This document shows, piece by piece, positions 13,104 through 24,260 of a DNA stretch of 64,000 bases. Location of the stretch: positions 558,001 through 622,000 of the forward strand of contig NZ_CP070977.1 in assembly GCF_018417535.1 (NCBI RefSeq), given 5' to 3'. How positions within the stretch are numbered: the first letter of the stretch is position 1; each line of letters starts with the position of its first letter. The notes below the pieces were generated by a model, which saw nothing but the letters and a program-made list of their open reading frames with translations, searched no databases and had not been told where the DNA came from. A program made the translations under genes and the position numbers. The DNA is from Burkholderia pyrrocinia. Lineage in GTDB: Bacteria; Pseudomonadota; Gammaproteobacteria; Burkholderiales; Burkholderiaceae.

Positions 13104-13919
13104 TCAGACTGCGGCGGCCGGTTGCGCGAACACGGGGCGCACCGGCGTGCCGGCCGACACGGTCAGCACGTCGTAGCCGGTTTCGGTGACGAGCACCGTG
13201 TGTTCCCACTGCGCGGACAGGCTGCGGTCGCGCGTCTTGACCGTCCACTGGTCGGGCATCGTGCGGATGTCGCGCTTGCCGGCGTTGATCATCGGCTCGA
13301 TCGTGAAGATCATCCCGGGCTTCAGCTCGATGCCCGTGCCCGGCCGGCCGTAGTGGACGACCTGCGGATCTTCGTGGAACACCGTGCCGATGCCGTGGCC
13401 GCAGTATTCGCGCACGACGCTGTAGCCCTGCGCTTCCGCATGCTTCTGGATCGCGTAGCCGATGTCGCCGAGGTGCGCGCCGGGCTTGACCTGGTCGATG
13501 CCGAGCCACATGCACTCGTAGGTGGTCTGCACGAGGCGCTTCGCGAGGATCGAGCCCTCGCCGACGATGAACATCCGGCTCGTGTCGCCGAAGTAGCCGT
13601 TCTTGATCACGGTGACGTCGATGTTCAGCGCGTCGCCGTTCTTGATCACCTTCTCGCCGGGAATGCCGTGGCAGATCACGTCGTTGACCGAAATGCAGGT
13701 GGCCTTCGGGTACGGCGGATAGCCGGGCGGCTGGTAGTTCAGCGGCGCGGGAATCGTGCCCTGCTCGTTGAGCATGAACTCGTGGCAGAGGCGATCGAGT
13801 TCGGCGGTCGTGACGCCCGCGACGACGTGCGGCGTGATGAAGTCGAGCACTTCGCTCGCGAGACGGCAGGCGACGCGCATCTCGGCGATATCGTGTTCGT
13901 TTTTGAGCGTAATAGCCAT
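13104..13919 (-). CDS. map: Methionine aminopeptidase, type I
   Basis: Removes the N-terminal methionine from new proteins after deformylation. The 271-residue pita-bread enzyme has all five metal ligands: D101, D112, H175, E208 and E239 (in IDVTV, GDTSR, GHGIG, TIEPM and WEHTV). Length is standard for the type I enzyme without a zinc-finger extension. It heads the map-glnD operon and is divergent from rpsB, which is common in proteobacteria; a candidate promoter lies upstream. Confidence 0.97.
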   Translation of the reverse strand: MAITLKNEHDIAEMRVACRLASEVLDFITPHVVAGVTTAELDRLCHEFMLNEQGTIPAPLNYQPPGYPPYPKATCISVNDVICHGIPGEKVIKNGDALNIDVTVIKNGYFGDTSRMFIVGEGSILAKRLVQTTYECMWLGIDQVKPGAHLGDIGYAIQKHAEAQGYSVVREYCGHGIGTVFHEDPQVVHYGRPGTGIELKPGMIFTIEPMINAGKRDIRTMPDQWTVKTRDRSLSAQWEHTVLVTETGYDVLTVSAGTPVRPVFAQPAAAV

Positions 13920-13951
13920 CGAGGTATGCCTGGAATGCGGTGAATTGAAGG

Positions 13952-13980
13952 ATTATCGCACCTTATGGCGGGCCTCGCAG
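13952..13980 (-). promoter_or_regulatory. Candidate promoter of the map-glnD operon
   Basis: Read leftward, a GATAAT -10 preceded by TGC (extended -10) lies 17 nt after a CTGCGA -35-like hexamer. It is 32 nt upstream of the map start codon. The -35 is weak (3 of 6 matches), so recognition would lean on the extended -10. Confidence 0.45.
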
Positions 13981-14059
13981 CCCCTGCCGGCCGCGCGGAT
14001 GCGGGTTTTCGCGGATTGTCCGGCCGGCTGCCGCACGGCAAGCGAAAGTAGCGGGCGAC

Positions 14060-14089
14060 TTGAGAGCCGACAAATCGGCGTGCTATACT
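14060..14089 (+). promoter_or_regulatory. Strong sigma-70 promoter of rpsB-tsf with an extended -10
   Basis: TTGAGA (14060-14065) and TATACT (14084-14089) are separated by 18 nt, and TGC directly before TATACT gives an extended -10. This is one of the best promoter matches in the window and fits a ribosomal protein gene. Confidence 0.8.
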
Positions 14090-14096
14090 CTTTGGC

Positions 14097-14308
14097 TAAG
14101 TCGACATCCAAATGCCGAGTTTGCCCCGTCTTGGGGCGGCATCGCGGTGAAAGGCTTACGGCACGGGCGTTTTGCACGTGCCGAATCGCAAGCCGGCGCA
14201 ACCAGGGTGCCGGCCGCGTGGAATCCGGTGCCTTCCGGAGTAATTCGGGGCAGGTTCGCGCGGCGGTACGGCAGCCGGCTTAAGACCCAACCCTCGTGGA
14301 GAATTCAC
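14097..14308 (+). promoter_or_regulatory. Long rpsB 5' leader, candidate S2 autoregulatory RNA
   Basis: About 210 nt of untranslated leader separate the promoter from the rpsB start. Two clear stem-loops are visible: 14123-14137 (GCCCC/GGGGC, 5-nt loop) and 14160-14182 (GGCACG/CGTGCC, 11-nt loop). S2 is known to autoregulate rpsB-tsf through the mRNA leader in E. coli; that this leader does the same is an inference. Confidence 0.45.
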
Positions 14309-15049
14309 ATGGCAGTTACGATGCGCCAAATGCTGGAAGCGGGTGTCCACTTCGGTCACCAGACGCGCTTCTGGAACCCGAAGATGGCACCGTTCATTTT
14401 CGGTCACCGCAACAAGATTCACATCATCAACCTCGAAAAGACGCTGCCGATGTTCACGGACGCACAGAAGTACGTGCGTCAGCTGGCAGCGAACCGCGGC
14501 ACGATCCTGTTCGTCGGCACGAAGCGCCAGTCGCGCGACACGATCGCCCAGGAAGCGCAGCGCGCAGGCATGCCGTACGTCAATGCACGCTGGCTCGGCG
14601 GCATGATGACCAACTTCAAGACGCTGAAGGTGTCGATCAAGCGCCTGAAGGACATGGAAGCGGCTGTCGAATCGGGCGAAACCGAGAAGATGAGCAAGAA
14701 GGAAGCGCTGCTGTTCGAGCGTGAAATCGCCAAGCTGCAGAAGTCGATCGGCGGCGTGAAGGACATGGGCGGCATTCCGGACGCGATCTTCGTCGTTGAC
14801 GTCGGCTACCACAAGATCGCCGTCACGGAAGCGAACAAGCTGGGCGTGCCGGTCATCGCCGTGGTCGATACGAACCACTCGCCGGAAGGTGTGGACTACG
14901 TGATCCCGGGCAACGACGACTCGAGCAAGGCAGTCGCGCTGTACGCGGAAGGCGTGGCCGACGCGATCCTGGAAGGCCGTGCGAACGCGGTCAACGAAGT
15001 GGTCCAGGCAGCGCGTGGCGACGACGAGTACGTCGAGGAAAACGCGTAA
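14309..15049 (+). CDS. rpsB: 30S ribosomal protein S2
   Basis: Late-binding protein of the small ribosomal subunit. The 246 residues begin with the hallmark [20 protein letters not shown] and include the Rossmann-like core ([25 protein letters not shown]). The ATG at 14309 follows a GTGGAGAA Shine-Dalgarno; the open frame upstream is the leader. A strong terminator stands between it and tsf, so part of the transcription probably stops after rpsB and the rest reads through to tsf. Confidence 0.98.
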
Positions 15050-15067
15050 CTGGCCCCGAGCCGGCGC

Positions 15068-15100
15068 AAAAAGGGGGCTCTCAACAGGCCCCCTTTTTTT
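15068..15100 (+). terminator. Rho-independent terminator between rpsB and tsf
   Basis: An 11-bp stem (AAAAAGGGGGC with GCCCCCTTTTT) with a 9-nt loop runs into a seven-T tract. Its place inside the rpsB-tsf operon suggests attenuation or differential expression of the two genes. Confidence 0.85.
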
Positions 15101-15211
15101 AAGCTTGTGCGCCGGACCTGATCGCGCCGAATCGGCGCGGGTCCGGAAACGAATCTCGGCCGTTCGCGTCCAAGCGGGCGGCGTTGTGAATACAGACTCA
15201 AGGAGCGAATG

Positions 15212-16093
15212 ATGGCGGCAATTACCGCAAGCATGGTGGCAGAACTGCGCGCAAAGACCGACGCACCGATGATGGAGTGCAAGAAGGCGCTGACGGAAGC
15301 CGACGGCGATCTGGCCAAGGCTGAAGAGCTGCTGCGCGTCAAGCTCGGCAACAAGGCGAGCAAGGCGGCATCGCGCGTGACGGCCGAAGGCGTCGTCGCA
15401 TCGTTCGTCGGCGGCAACGCAGGCGCGCTGGTCGAACTGAACTGCGAAACCGACTTCGTCGCGAAGAACGACGACTTCCTCGCATTCTCGAAGACGGTCG
15501 CCGAACTCGTCGCGACGCAGAACCCGGCCGACGTGGCTGCGCTGTCGGCGCTGCCGCTCGACGGCAAGACGGTCGACGCGGTGCGTCTGGAACTGATCGG
15601 CAAGATCGGCGAGAACGTGTCGATCCGTCGTTTCGTCCGCTTCGAAACCGCGAACAAGATCGCAACGTACCTGCACGGCGCGCGCATCGGCGTGATCGTC
15701 GAGTACACGGGTGCGCAAGAGCAGGTCGGCAAGGACGTCGCGATGCACATCGCGGCAATGAAGCCGGTCGCGCTGTCGTCGGCCGACGTGCCGGCAGAGC
15801 TGATCGACACGGAGCGCCGCGTGGCCGAGCAGAAGGCTGCGGAATCGGGCAAGCCGGCCGAGATCGTCGCGAAGATGGTCGACGGTAGCGTCCAGAAGTA
15901 CCTGAAGGAAGTGTCGCTGCTGAACCAGACGTTCGTGAAGAACGACAAGCAGACGATCGAGCAGATGCTGAAGGCAGCGGATGCCGCAGTGCAGAAGTTC
16001 GCGCTGTTCGTCGTCGGCGAAGGCATCGAAAAGCGCCAGGACGATTTCGCCGCCGAAGTGGCCGCGCAAGTCGCAGCAGCAAAGCAGCAGTAA
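15212..16093 (+). CDS. tsf: Elongation factor Ts
   Basis: Guanine nucleotide exchange factor of EF-Tu. The 293 residues have the N-terminal UBA-like domain ([13 protein letters not shown]), the TDFV exchange motif at 80-83 and two core subdomains. Two ATGs lie in tandem at 15209 and 15212. The second is preferred because the AGGAG at 15201-15205 is 6 nt away from it, against 3 nt for the first. Confidence 0.97.
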   Translation: MAAITASMVAELRAKTDAPMMECKKALTEADGDLAKAEELLRVKLGNKASKAASRVTAEGVVASFVGGNAGALVELNCETDFVAKNDDFLAFSKTVAELVATQNPADVAALSALPLDGKTVDAVRLELIGKIGENVSIRRFVRFETANKIATYLHGARIGVIVEYTGAQEQVGKDVAMHIAAMKPVALSSADVPAELIDTERRVAEQKAAESGKPAEIVAKMVDGSVQKYLKEVSLLNQTFVKNDKQTIEQMLKAADAAVQKFALFVVGEGIEKRQDDFAAEVAAQVAAAKQQ

Positions 16094-16963
<870 letters not shown>

Positions 16964-17055
16964 ACTCCCGCGGATGCGGGTCGTTGGCCGCGGTGCGCAA
17001 GATGCGCCGGGCAAGGGCCCGCGTTCTTTGAAGGTTTGAAGGTTCGGAGGTTGAA

Positions 17056-17616
17056 ATGAGTGTCGCTGATACCAAGAAGGGCGTCGAGCAAAAGATGCAG
17101 CGCTCGATCGAAGCGTTCAAGAACGATCTGGCAAAGATCCGTACGGGCCGTGCACATACCGGTCTGCTCGATCACGTGCAGGTCGACTACTACGGGTCGA
17201 TGGTGCCGATCTCGCAGGTCGCGAACCTGACGCTCGTCGACGCACGCACGATCGGCGTGCAGCCGTGGGAAAAGAACATGGTGGCGAAGGTCGAGAAGGC
17301 CATTCGCGAAGCCGATCTCGGCCTGAACCCGGCAACGTCCGGCGACCAGATCCGCGTGCCGATGCCCGCGCTGACCGAAGAGCGCCGCCGCGAGCTGACC
17401 AAGGTCGTCAAGAGCGAAGGCGAAACGGCCAAGGTCGCGATCCGCAACCTGCGCCGCGACGCGAACGAAGCGCTCAAGAAGCTCGTGAAGGACAAGGAAA
17501 TCTCGGAAGACGACGAGCGCCGTGCGAGCGACGACGTGCAGAAGCTGACCGACAAGCACGTCGCCGAAATCGACAAGCTCGTGCAGAGCAAGGAAGCCGA
17601 GATCATGACGGTCTGA
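17056..17616 (+). CDS. frr: Ribosome recycling factor
   Basis: Together with EF-G, releases the 70S ribosome from mRNA after termination. The 186-residue length is exactly typical, with the start-proximal helix, the KIRTGRAH segment (hinge-proximal), the domain II strand region ([13 protein letters not shown]) and the C-terminal helix [16 protein letters not shown] good GGAGG site lies 5 nt before the ATG. The preceding 92-nt gap to pyrH shows no clear terminator. Confidence 0.98.
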   Translation: MSVADTKKGVEQKMQRSIEAFKNDLAKIRTGRAHTGLLDHVQVDYYGSMVPISQVANLTLVDARTIGVQPWEKNMVAKVEKAIREADLGLNPATSGDQIRVPMPALTEERRRELTKVVKSEGETAKVAIRNLRRDANEALKKLVKDKEISEDDERRASDDVQKLTDKHVAEIDKLVQSKEAEIMTV

Positions 17617-17663
17617 CGACCGTCCTCGCGCGCCGCCTTCTTCCCGCAACTGTCTCAACGGCC

Positions 17664-18446
17664 ATGACCTATACCAGCTCTACCGTTCGCGTGCCTGACG
17701 TCGGCGTCGTGCCGCGTCACATCGCGATCATCATGGACGGCAACGGCCGTTGGGCAACCGAACGCCGCTTGCCGCGCGTCGCGGGGCATACCCGCGGCGT
17801 CGATGCCGTGCGGGCGGTGGTCGAAGGCTGCGCGCGCGCCGGCGTCGAATACCTGACGCTGTTCGCGTTCAGTTCGGAAAACTGGCGCCGGCCGAACGAC
17901 GAAGTGTCGTTCCTGATGCGGCTCTTCATCACCGCGCTCGAGCGCGAGGTGGGCAAGCTGCATGCAAACGGGATCCGCCTGCGTGTCGTCGGCGATCTCG
18001 AGCGCTTCGAGCCGCGTATCCGCGAACTGATTCGCCGCGCCGAAACCAAGACGGCGCGCAACACCCGTCTTACGCTCACCATCGCTGCCAACTACGGCGG
18101 CCGGTGGGACATCCTGCAGGCGACGAAGAAACTCGTCGAGCAGGCCGTGCGCGAGGGTCGCGAGGTCGAAGTGACCGAGGACGCATTCGCGCCGCACCTG
18201 GCGATGGCCTATGCGCCGGAGCCCGATCTCTTCATCCGTACAGGCGGCGAGCAGCGCGTCAGCAACTTCCTGCTGTGGCAGCTCGCGTACGCCGAATTCT
18301 ATTTCACCGACAAATACTGGCCGGATTTCGACGGCGCGGCGCTGGCCGACGCGATGGCGTCGTATACCGAGCGCGAGCGCCGTTTCGGGCGCACGAGCGC
18401 GCAGCTCGAACCGCAATCGCAGGACGCCGATTCCCTTTCATGCTGA
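17664..18446 (+). CDS. uppS: Undecaprenyl diphosphate synthase (cis-prenyltransferase)
   Basis: Builds the C55 lipid carrier of peptidoglycan and O-antigen units from farnesyl-PP and isopentenyl-PP. The 260 residues show the catalytic motif IMDGNGRWA with D25, the FSSENWRRP motif and the C-terminal [15 protein letters not shown](L)LWQ substrate site. The ATG at 17664 was taken because MDGNGR normally lies about 20-25 residues from the N-terminus. The stop overlaps the cdsA start by 7 nt. Confidence 0.97.
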   Translation: MTYTSSTVRVPDVGVVPRHIAIIMDGNGRWATERRLPRVAGHTRGVDAVRAVVEGCARAGVEYLTLFAFSSENWRRPNDEVSFLMRLFITALEREVGKLHANGIRLRVVGDLERFEPRIRELIRRAETKTARNTRLTLTIAANYGGRWDILQATKKLVEQAVREGREVEVTEDAFAPHLAMAYAPEPDLFIRTGGEQRVSNFLLWQLAYAEFYFTDKYWPDFDGAALADAMASYTERERRFGRTSAQLEPQSQDADSLSC

Positions 18447-19261
18447 AAACCCGTGTGATCACGGCGCTCGTGATGCTGGCAGTGCTGCTGCCGGTGACGC
18501 TGTTCGCGCCGCTCGCCGCGTTCGGCGCGCTGATCGGCGTCGTGCTCGTGTTCGCTGCGTGGGAATGGGCGCGCCTGCTGAAGCTCGGCGGCGCCGGCCC
18601 GGTCGTCTATGCGATCGTCGCGGCGCTCGCGCTGGCGGCCACCACGCCGCTCGGCATCGATGCCGCCGCATCCCGTCCCCTTTTCATGGCGGCCGGCATG
18701 TTCTGGCTGCTGGTCGGCCCGTTCGCGCTGCGGCGCAAGCCCGATCTCGCCGGCGGCGTCTGGCGGCCATTCCTGCTGGCGGCCGGGCTGATCGTGTTCG
18801 CGGCCTGCTGGCATGCGCTCGTCGCGGCGCGCGCGCAGGGCGTGCCGTTCGTGCTGTCGCTGCTGCTGGTCGTCTGGCTGGCCGATATCGGCGCATACTT
18901 CGCGGGCAAGGCGTTCGGAAAGCGTAAACTGGCCATTACGATCAGCCCCGGCAAGAGCTGGGAAGGCGCGATCGGCGGCTGGCTGGCGGTGATGGTCGTC
19001 GCCGGTGTCGCGATCGCCGCGCACGTGTTCGAGCCGACCCTGTTTTCCGCATTCGCCGTGCGCTACGGAATGCCCGGTGCGTGGGCCGCGCTGACGCTGC
19101 TGGTCGCGTACAGCGTGATCGGCGACCTGTTCGAGTCGCTGCTGAAGCGGCAGGCCGGTGTGAAGGATTCGAGCGGACTGCTGCCCGGCCATGGCGGCGT
19201 GCTCGACCGTGTCGACGCGCTGCTGCCGGTGCTGCCGCTTGCGATGCTGCTGCTTGGTTAA
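18440..19261 (+). CDS. cdsA: Phosphatidate cytidylyltransferase (CDP-diacylglycerol synthase)
   Basis: Makes CDP-diacylglycerol, the branch-point of phospholipid synthesis. The 273-residue inner-membrane protein has about eight hydrophobic helices and the full C-terminal family signature, from [12 protein letters not shown] to HGGVLDRVD. The start at 18440 overlaps uppS by 7 nt, which implies coupled translation. Confidence 0.95.
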   Translation: MLKTRVITALVMLAVLLPVTLFAPLAAFGALIGVVLVFAAWEWARLLKLGGAGPVVYAIVAALALAATTPLGIDAAASRPLFMAAGMFWLLVGPFALRRKPDLAGGVWRPFLLAAGLIVFAACWHALVAARAQGVPFVLSLLLVVWLADIGAYFAGKAFGKRKLAITISPGKSWEGAIGGWLAVMVVAGVAIAAHVFEPTLFSAFAVRYGMPGAWAALTLLVAYSVIGDLFESLLKRQAGVKDSSGLLPGHGGVLDRVDALLPVLPLAMLLLG

Positions 19262-19276
19262 ACCATTAATTCTGTT

Positions 19277-20473
19277 ATGCAAAAACGTCTGACATTGCTC
19301 GGTTCCACGGGCTCGATCGGAGACAGCACGCTCGACGTGGTCGCGCGCCATCCCGAACGATTCTCGGTCTACGCGCTGACCGCGCACCGCAACGGCGACA
19401 AGCTCGTCGAGCAGTGTCTGCGCTTCGCGCCTGAAGTGGCGGTGGTCGGCGATGCCGCGACGGCCGCGCACGTCGACGCGAAACTGCGCGCGGCGGGCAG
19501 CAGGACGACCGTGCTGCACGGGCCGCAGGCACTTGTCGACGTGTCGAAGAGCGACGGCTGCGACACGGTGGTCGCCGCGATCGTCGGCGCGGCCGGCCTG
19601 GCGCCGAGCCTCGCGGCCGCGCGTGCCGGCAAGCGGATCCTGCTCGCGAACAAGGAAGCGCTCGTGATGTCGGGCGCGATCTTCATGGACGCCGTGCGCG
19701 ACCATGGCGCGATCCTGCTGCCGGTCGACAGCGAACACAACGCGATCTTCCAGTGCATGCCGCGCGACGCGGCCGAGCACGGCGGGATCTCGAAGATCAT
19801 CCTGACCGCATCGGGCGGCCCGTTCCGTACGCGCGAGCCGGCCACGCTCGTCGACGTGACGCCGGACGAGGCGTGCAAGCACCCGAACTGGGTGATGGGC
19901 CGCAAGATCTCGGTCGATTCCGCGACGATGATGAACAAGGGTCTTGAGGTGATCGAGGCGCACTGGATCTTCGGGCTGCCGGGCGACCGGATCGACGTGC
20001 TGATCCATCCGCAGAGCGTGATCCACTCGCTCGTGTCGTACCGCGACGGCTCGGTGCTCGCGCAGCTCGGCAACCCCGACATGCGCACGCCGATCGCGCA
20101 CGCGCTCGCGTTTCCCGATCGCGTCGATGCGGGCGTCGACCAGCTCGACCTTGCGCAGATCGCGCAGTTGTCGTTCGAGAAGCCCGATTACGCGCGCTTC
20201 CCGTGCCTCGCGCTCGCGCTGAAGGCGCTTGAGGAAGGCGGCATCGCGAGCGCCGCATTGAACGCGGCGAACGAGGTTGCGGTCGAAGCGTTTCTCGAGC
20301 GCCGGATCGGCTTCATGGCGATCGCGTCGACGGTCGACGCAGTACTCAACGCGCTGCCGAACCGTGCGCCCGACGGGCTCGAAGACGTCCTGGCGGCGGA
20401 TGCCGAGGCACGTCGCCTCGCCGCCGCGATTATTGCGAAAGCGCCTGCGCCACGCGTGGAGCGCACTGTTTGA
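19277..20473 (+). CDS. dxr: 1-deoxy-D-xylulose 5-phosphate reductoisomerase
   Basis: First committed enzyme of the MEP isoprenoid pathway, converting DXP to MEP with NADPH. The 398 residues begin with the NADPH loop [13 protein letters not shown] (9-21) and contain [13 protein letters not shown] and the metal/substrate region ASGGPFR and [21 protein letters not shown]. It supplies precursors used by the neighbouring uppS. The stop is 11 nt before the rseP start. Confidence 0.97.
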   Translation: MQKRLTLLGSTGSIGDSTLDVVARHPERFSVYALTAHRNGDKLVEQCLRFAPEVAVVGDAATAAHVDAKLRAAGSRTTVLHGPQALVDVSKSDGCDTVVAAIVGAAGLAPSLAAARAGKRILLANKEALVMSGAIFMDAVRDHGAILLPVDSEHNAIFQCMPRDAAEHGGISKIILTASGGPFRTREPATLVDVTPDEACKHPNWVMGRKISVDSATMMNKGLEVIEAHWIFGLPGDRIDVLIHPQSVIHSLVSYRDGSVLAQLGNPDMRTPIAHALAFPDRVDAGVDQLDLAQIAQLSFEKPDYARFPCLALALKALEEGGIASAALNAANEVAVEAFLERRIGFMAIASTVDAVLNALPNRAPDGLEDVLAADAEARRLAAAIIAKAPAPRVERTV

Positions 20474-20484
20474 ATGGAGTGCTC

Positions 20485-21855
20485 ATGAACGTGCTGGTCG
20501 AACTGATCGCGTTTGCGGTGGCGATCGGGGTGCTGGTCGTCGTGCATGAGTACGGACATTATCGTGTCGCGCGCTGGTGCGGCGTGAAGGTGTTGCGTTT
20601 CTCGATCGGCTTCGGCCAGCCCGTTGCGCGCTGGGTCAGCCGCAGGACGGGCACCGAGTGGACGCTGTCCGCGCTGCCGCTCGGCGGCTACGTGAAGATG
20701 CTCGACGAGCGCGATCCGGGCCCCGGCGTCAAGCCGGAGGAGCTCGGCCAGGCGTTCAACCGGCAGTCGGTCTACAAGCGCATCGCGATCGTCGCGGCCG
20801 GGCCGATCGCGAACTTCCTGTTGGCAATCGTGCTGTTTGCCGTCGTATTTGCCACTGGCGTGACCGAGCCGGTCGCGATCGTCGCGCCGCCGGCCGCCGG
20901 CACCGTGGCGGCCCGTGCTGGCTTCGACGGCAGCGAGACGATCGTGTCGATCCGCAACGCGCCGGCCGGCGAGTCGGAGCCGGTGCGGTCATGGTCGGAC
21001 CTGCGCTGGAAGTTGCTGTCGGCCGCGTTCGATCATCGCGAGATCGTGCTCGGCGCGCGCGACGGCGGCGCGACGTTCGATTTCCGCGTCGACCTCCGCA
21101 ATGTTCCCGAAAGTCAGCTCGACGACGATTTCATGGCGCACCTGGGCTTCGAGACCGGCGGCGGCCCGCTGTCGGTCGCGTCGGTGCAGCCCGGCAGCGC
21201 GGCGGAGCAGGCGGGCCTGAAGGCCGGCGACAAGCTGGTCGCGCTCGACGGCAAGCCGATCGGCGGTGCGACGCGCTTCATCGATTTCATCAAGCACCAT
21301 GCGGGCAAGGCGCTCGACCTGCGGATCGAGCGCAACGGCGCCGCGCAGACGGTATCGATCGTGCCGCAGGTGCAGCGCGACGACGAATCGGGGCAGCAGG
21401 TCGGCCGCATCGGCGCGGCGCTGGCGATGCAGACGCCGTCCGTCGACGTGCGCTACGGGCCGATCGAGAGCCTGCGGCTCGGCGTGCGCCGCACGTGGGA
21501 CATCTCCGTGTATTCGCTGCGGATGTTCGGGCGGATGATCACGGGCAATGCGTCGCTGAAGAATCTATCCGGCCCCGTGACGATCGCCGACTACGCGGGC
21601 AAGAGCGCGCGGCTCGGTCCGTCGGCGTTCCTGTCGTTCCTCGCCCTTGTCAGCATTAGCCTTGGCGTCCTGAACTTGTTGCCGATTCCCGTTTTGGACG
21701 GGGGGCATCTGTTATATTATGCGGTTGAAGCCGCGACCGGGAAAGCCGTCTCGGAGCGCTGGCAACTGATTCTGCAAAGAGCCGGGTTGATCTGCATCGT
21801 TGCGTTGTCGGCGATCGCGCTGTTCAACGACCTGGCTCGGTTAATCCATTTCTGA
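20485..21855 (+). CDS. rseP: Site-2 metalloprotease RseP (sigma-E pathway)
   Basis: Intramembrane zinc protease that cleaves anti-sigma factor RseA in the envelope stress response. The 456 residues have the HEYGH active site at 21-25 in the first helix, a central PDZ region (about 210-290; PGSAAEQAGLKAGDKLV) and the second zinc motif NLLPIPVLDGGH near the C-terminus. The frame opens at a TTG (20470), but the ATG at 20485 has a GGAG site 5 nt upstream and gives the standard N-terminus. It precedes bamA, a classic pairing. Confidence 0.95.
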   Translation: MNVLVELIAFAVAIGVLVVVHEYGHYRVARWCGVKVLRFSIGFGQPVARWVSRRTGTEWTLSALPLGGYVKMLDERDPGPGVKPEELGQAFNRQSVYKRIAIVAAGPIANFLLAIVLFAVVFATGVTEPVAIVAPPAAGTVAARAGFDGSETIVSIRNAPAGESEPVRSWSDLRWKLLSAAFDHREIVLGARDGGATFDFRVDLRNVPESQLDDDFMAHLGFETGGGPLSVASVQPGSAAEQAGLKAGDKLVALDGKPIGGATRFIDFIKHHAGKALDLRIERNGAAQTVSIVPQVQRDDESGQQVGRIGAALAMQTPSVDVRYGPIESLRLGVRRTWDISVYSLRMFGRMITGNASLKNLSGPVTIADYAGKSARLGPSAFLSFLALVSISLGVLNLLPIPVLDGGHLLYYAVEAATGKAVSERWQLILQRAGLICIVALSAIALFNDLARLIHF

Positions 21856-21916
21856 AGCGTCAGGCGGCCGCCGCTGGGCAGCCGCCCGATTTGATGCAGC
21901 TAAATATTGGGGATGC

Positions 21917-24226
21917 ATGTTGTTCAAACCTCATCGCTTTGTACCTAAGACAGTTGCAGCGGCCGCGCTCGCCGCTCACGGCCTCGCGGCGCATGCAGCG
22001 GCACCGTTCGTGGTGCAAGACATCAAGATCGAGGGGCTGCAGCGCGTCGAAGCGGGTTCGGTGTTCGCCTATCTGCCGATCAAGCAGGGCGACACCTTCA
22101 CGGACGACAAGGCATCCGAAGCAATCCGCGCGTTGTACGCGACGGGCTTTTTCAACGACGTGCGCATCGCCACGCAGGGCAACGTCGTGGTCGTGCAGGT
22201 GCAGGAGCGTCCGGCCATCGCGTCGATCGACTTCACCGGCACGAAGGAATTCGACAAGGACAACCTGACGAAGGCGCTGCGCGCAGTCGGTCTCGCCGAT
22301 GGCCGCTACTACGACAAGGCGCTCGTCGACAAGGCGGAGCAGGAGCTCAAGCGCCAGTACCTGACGCGCGGCTTCTATGCGGCCGAGGTCAAGACGACGG
22401 TCACGCCGGTCGACGCGAACCGCGTGTCGATCCTGTTCGCGGTGGCCGAAGGCCCGAGCGCGAAGATCCGCCAGATCAACTTCATCGGCAACAAGGCGTT
22501 CAGCACCAGCACGCTGCGCGACGAGATGCAGCTGTCGACGCCGAACTGGTTCTCGTGGTACACGAAGAACGATCTGTACTCGAAGGAAAAGCTGACGGGC
22601 GACCTCGAGGCCGTGCGCTCGTACTACCTGAACCGCGGTTACCTCGAGTTCAACATCGAGTCGACCCAGGTGTCGATCTCGCCCGACAAGAAGGACATGT
22701 ACCTGACGGTCACGCTGCACGAAGGCGAGCCGTACACGGTGTCGGGCATCAAGCTGTCGGGCAACCTGCTCGACCGCGAGGCCGAACTCAACAAGCTGAT
22801 CAAGATCAAGCCGGGCGACCGCTTCTCGGCCGAAAAGCTGCAGCAAACCACCAAGTCGATCGTCGACAAGCTCGGTGAATACGGCTACGCATTCGCGGCC
22901 GTCAACGCGCAGCCGGACATCGACCAGGCGAACCACAAGGTGAACCTGAACCTCGTCGTCGATCCGAGCCGCCGCGTGTACGTGCGCCGCATCAACGTCG
23001 TCGGCAACACGCGTACGCGCGACGAAGTGGTGCGTCGCGAAATGCGCCAGCTCGAAAGCTCGTGGTTCGATTCGAACCGTCTCGCGCTGTCGAAGGACCG
23101 CGTGAACCGTCTCGGCTACTTCACCAACGTCGATGTGACGACGGTGCCGGTCGAAGGCACGAACGACCAGGTCGACGTGAACGTGAAGGTCGACGAAAAG
23201 CCGACCGGTGCGATCACGCTGGGCGCCGGCTTTTCGTCGACGGACAAGGTCGTGCTGTCGGCCGGCGTGTCGCAGGACAACGTGTTCGGTTCGGGCACGA
23301 GCCTGTCGGTGAACGTCAACACCGCGAAGAGCTACCGCACGCTGACCGTCACGCAGGTCGACCCGTACTTCACGGTCGACGGCATCAAGCGGATCACGGA
23401 CGTCTACTACCGCACGTACCAGCCGCTTTACTATTCGACGAGTTCGAGCTTCCGGATCATCAGCGCCGGCGGCAACCTGAAGTTCGGCATTCCGTTCTCG
23501 GAAGTCGACACCGTCTACTTCGGCGCGGGCTTCGAGCAGAACCGCCTCGACGTCGATTCGAACACGCCGCAGAGCTACCAGGATTACGTGAACCAGTTCG
23601 GCCGTGTGTCGAACACGGTGCCGCTGACCGTCGCATGGTCGCGCGACGCGCGTGACAGCGCGCTGATCCCGAGCCGCGGCTACTTCACGCAGGCGAACAT
23701 GGAGTACGGCGTGCCGGTCGGCAAGATCCAGTACTACAAGGCCGACCTGCAGGCGCAATACTACTATTCGTTCTCGCGCGGCTTCATCCTGGGCCTGAAC
23801 CTGCAGGGCGGCTACGGTAACGGTATCGGCAACCCGTACCCGATCTTCAAGAACTACTACGCGGGCGGTATCGGCTCCGTGCGTGGCTACGAGCCGAGCT
23901 CGCTGGGCCCGCGCGACACGAAGACGAACGACCCGATCGGCGGGTCGAAGATGCTGGTCGGCAACATCGAGCTGACGTTCCCGCTGCCGGGCACCGGCTA
24001 CGACCGCACGCTGCGCGTGTTCACGTTCCTCGACGGCGGTAACGTGTGGGGCAATGCGCCGGGCGGCACGAGTACGGGCGCCAACGGCCTGCGTTACGGC
24101 TACGGTGTGGGTCTCGCGTGGATCTCGCCGATCGGCCCGCTGAAGCTGAGCCTCGGCTTCCCGCTGCAGAAGCACGAAGGCGACCAGTACCAGAAATTCC
24201 AGTTCCAGATCGGGACGGCGTTCTGA
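21917..24226 (+). CDS. bamA: Outer-membrane protein assembly factor BamA
   Basis: Central pore of the BAM complex, which inserts beta-barrel proteins into the outer membrane. The 769 residues comprise a signal peptide (cleaved after about AHAAA, residue 31), five POTRA domains (about 33-430) and a 16-strand barrel with the conserved VRGYEPSSLGPRD loop motif and a terminal Phe (QIGTAF). It is followed within 34 nt by skp, the periplasmic chaperone for the same substrates. Confidence 0.97.
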   Translation: MLFKPHRFVPKTVAAAALAAHGLAAHAAAPFVVQDIKIEGLQRVEAGSVFAYLPIKQGDTFTDDKASEAIRALYATGFFNDVRIATQGNVVVVQVQERPAIASIDFTGTKEFDKDNLTKALRAVGLADGRYYDKALVDKAEQELKRQYLTRGFYAAEVKTTVTPVDANRVSILFAVAEGPSAKIRQINFIGNKAFSTSTLRDEMQLSTPNWFSWYTKNDLYSKEKLTGDLEAVRSYYLNRGYLEFNIESTQVSISPDKKDMYLTVTLHEGEPYTVSGIKLSGNLLDREAELNKLIKIKPGDRFSAEKLQQTTKSIVDKLGEYGYAFAAVNAQPDIDQANHKVNLNLVVDPSRRVYVRRINVVGNTRTRDEVVRREMRQLESSWFDSNRLALSKDRVNRLGYFTNVDVTTVPVEGTNDQVDVNVKVDEKPTGAITLGAGFSSTDKVVLSAGVSQDNVFGSGTSLSVNVNTAKSYRTLTVTQVDPYFTVDGIKRITDVYYRTYQPLYYSTSSSFRIISAGGNLKFGIPFSEVDTVYFGAGFEQNRLDVDSNTPQSYQDYVNQFGRVSNTVPLTVAWSRDARDSALIPSRGYFTQANMEYGVPVGKIQYYKADLQAQYYYSFSRGFILGLNLQGGYGNGIGNPYPIFKNYYAGGIGSVRGYEPSSLGPRDTKTNDPIGGSKMLVGNIELTFPLPGTGYDRTLRVFTFLDGGNVWGNAPGGTSTGANGLRYGYGVGLAWISPIGPLKLSLGFPLQKHEGDQYQKFQFQIGTAF

Positions 24227-24260
24227 CCGAACGCATGACAACAGCAACGAGAGGGTAATT

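Larger units (their letters stand above)
13920..14308. other. 389-nt divergent intergenic region between map and rpsB
   Basis: Holds no convincing gene. It contains the candidate leftward map promoter, a strong rightward rpsB promoter (14060-14089) and a leader of about 210 nt with at least two stem-loops before rpsB. Confidence 0.8.

Noticed and set aside
10236..13943. 1235-codon rightward open frame opposite glnD and map
   Set aside because: Antisense shadow; the leftward genes have complete catalytic motifs.
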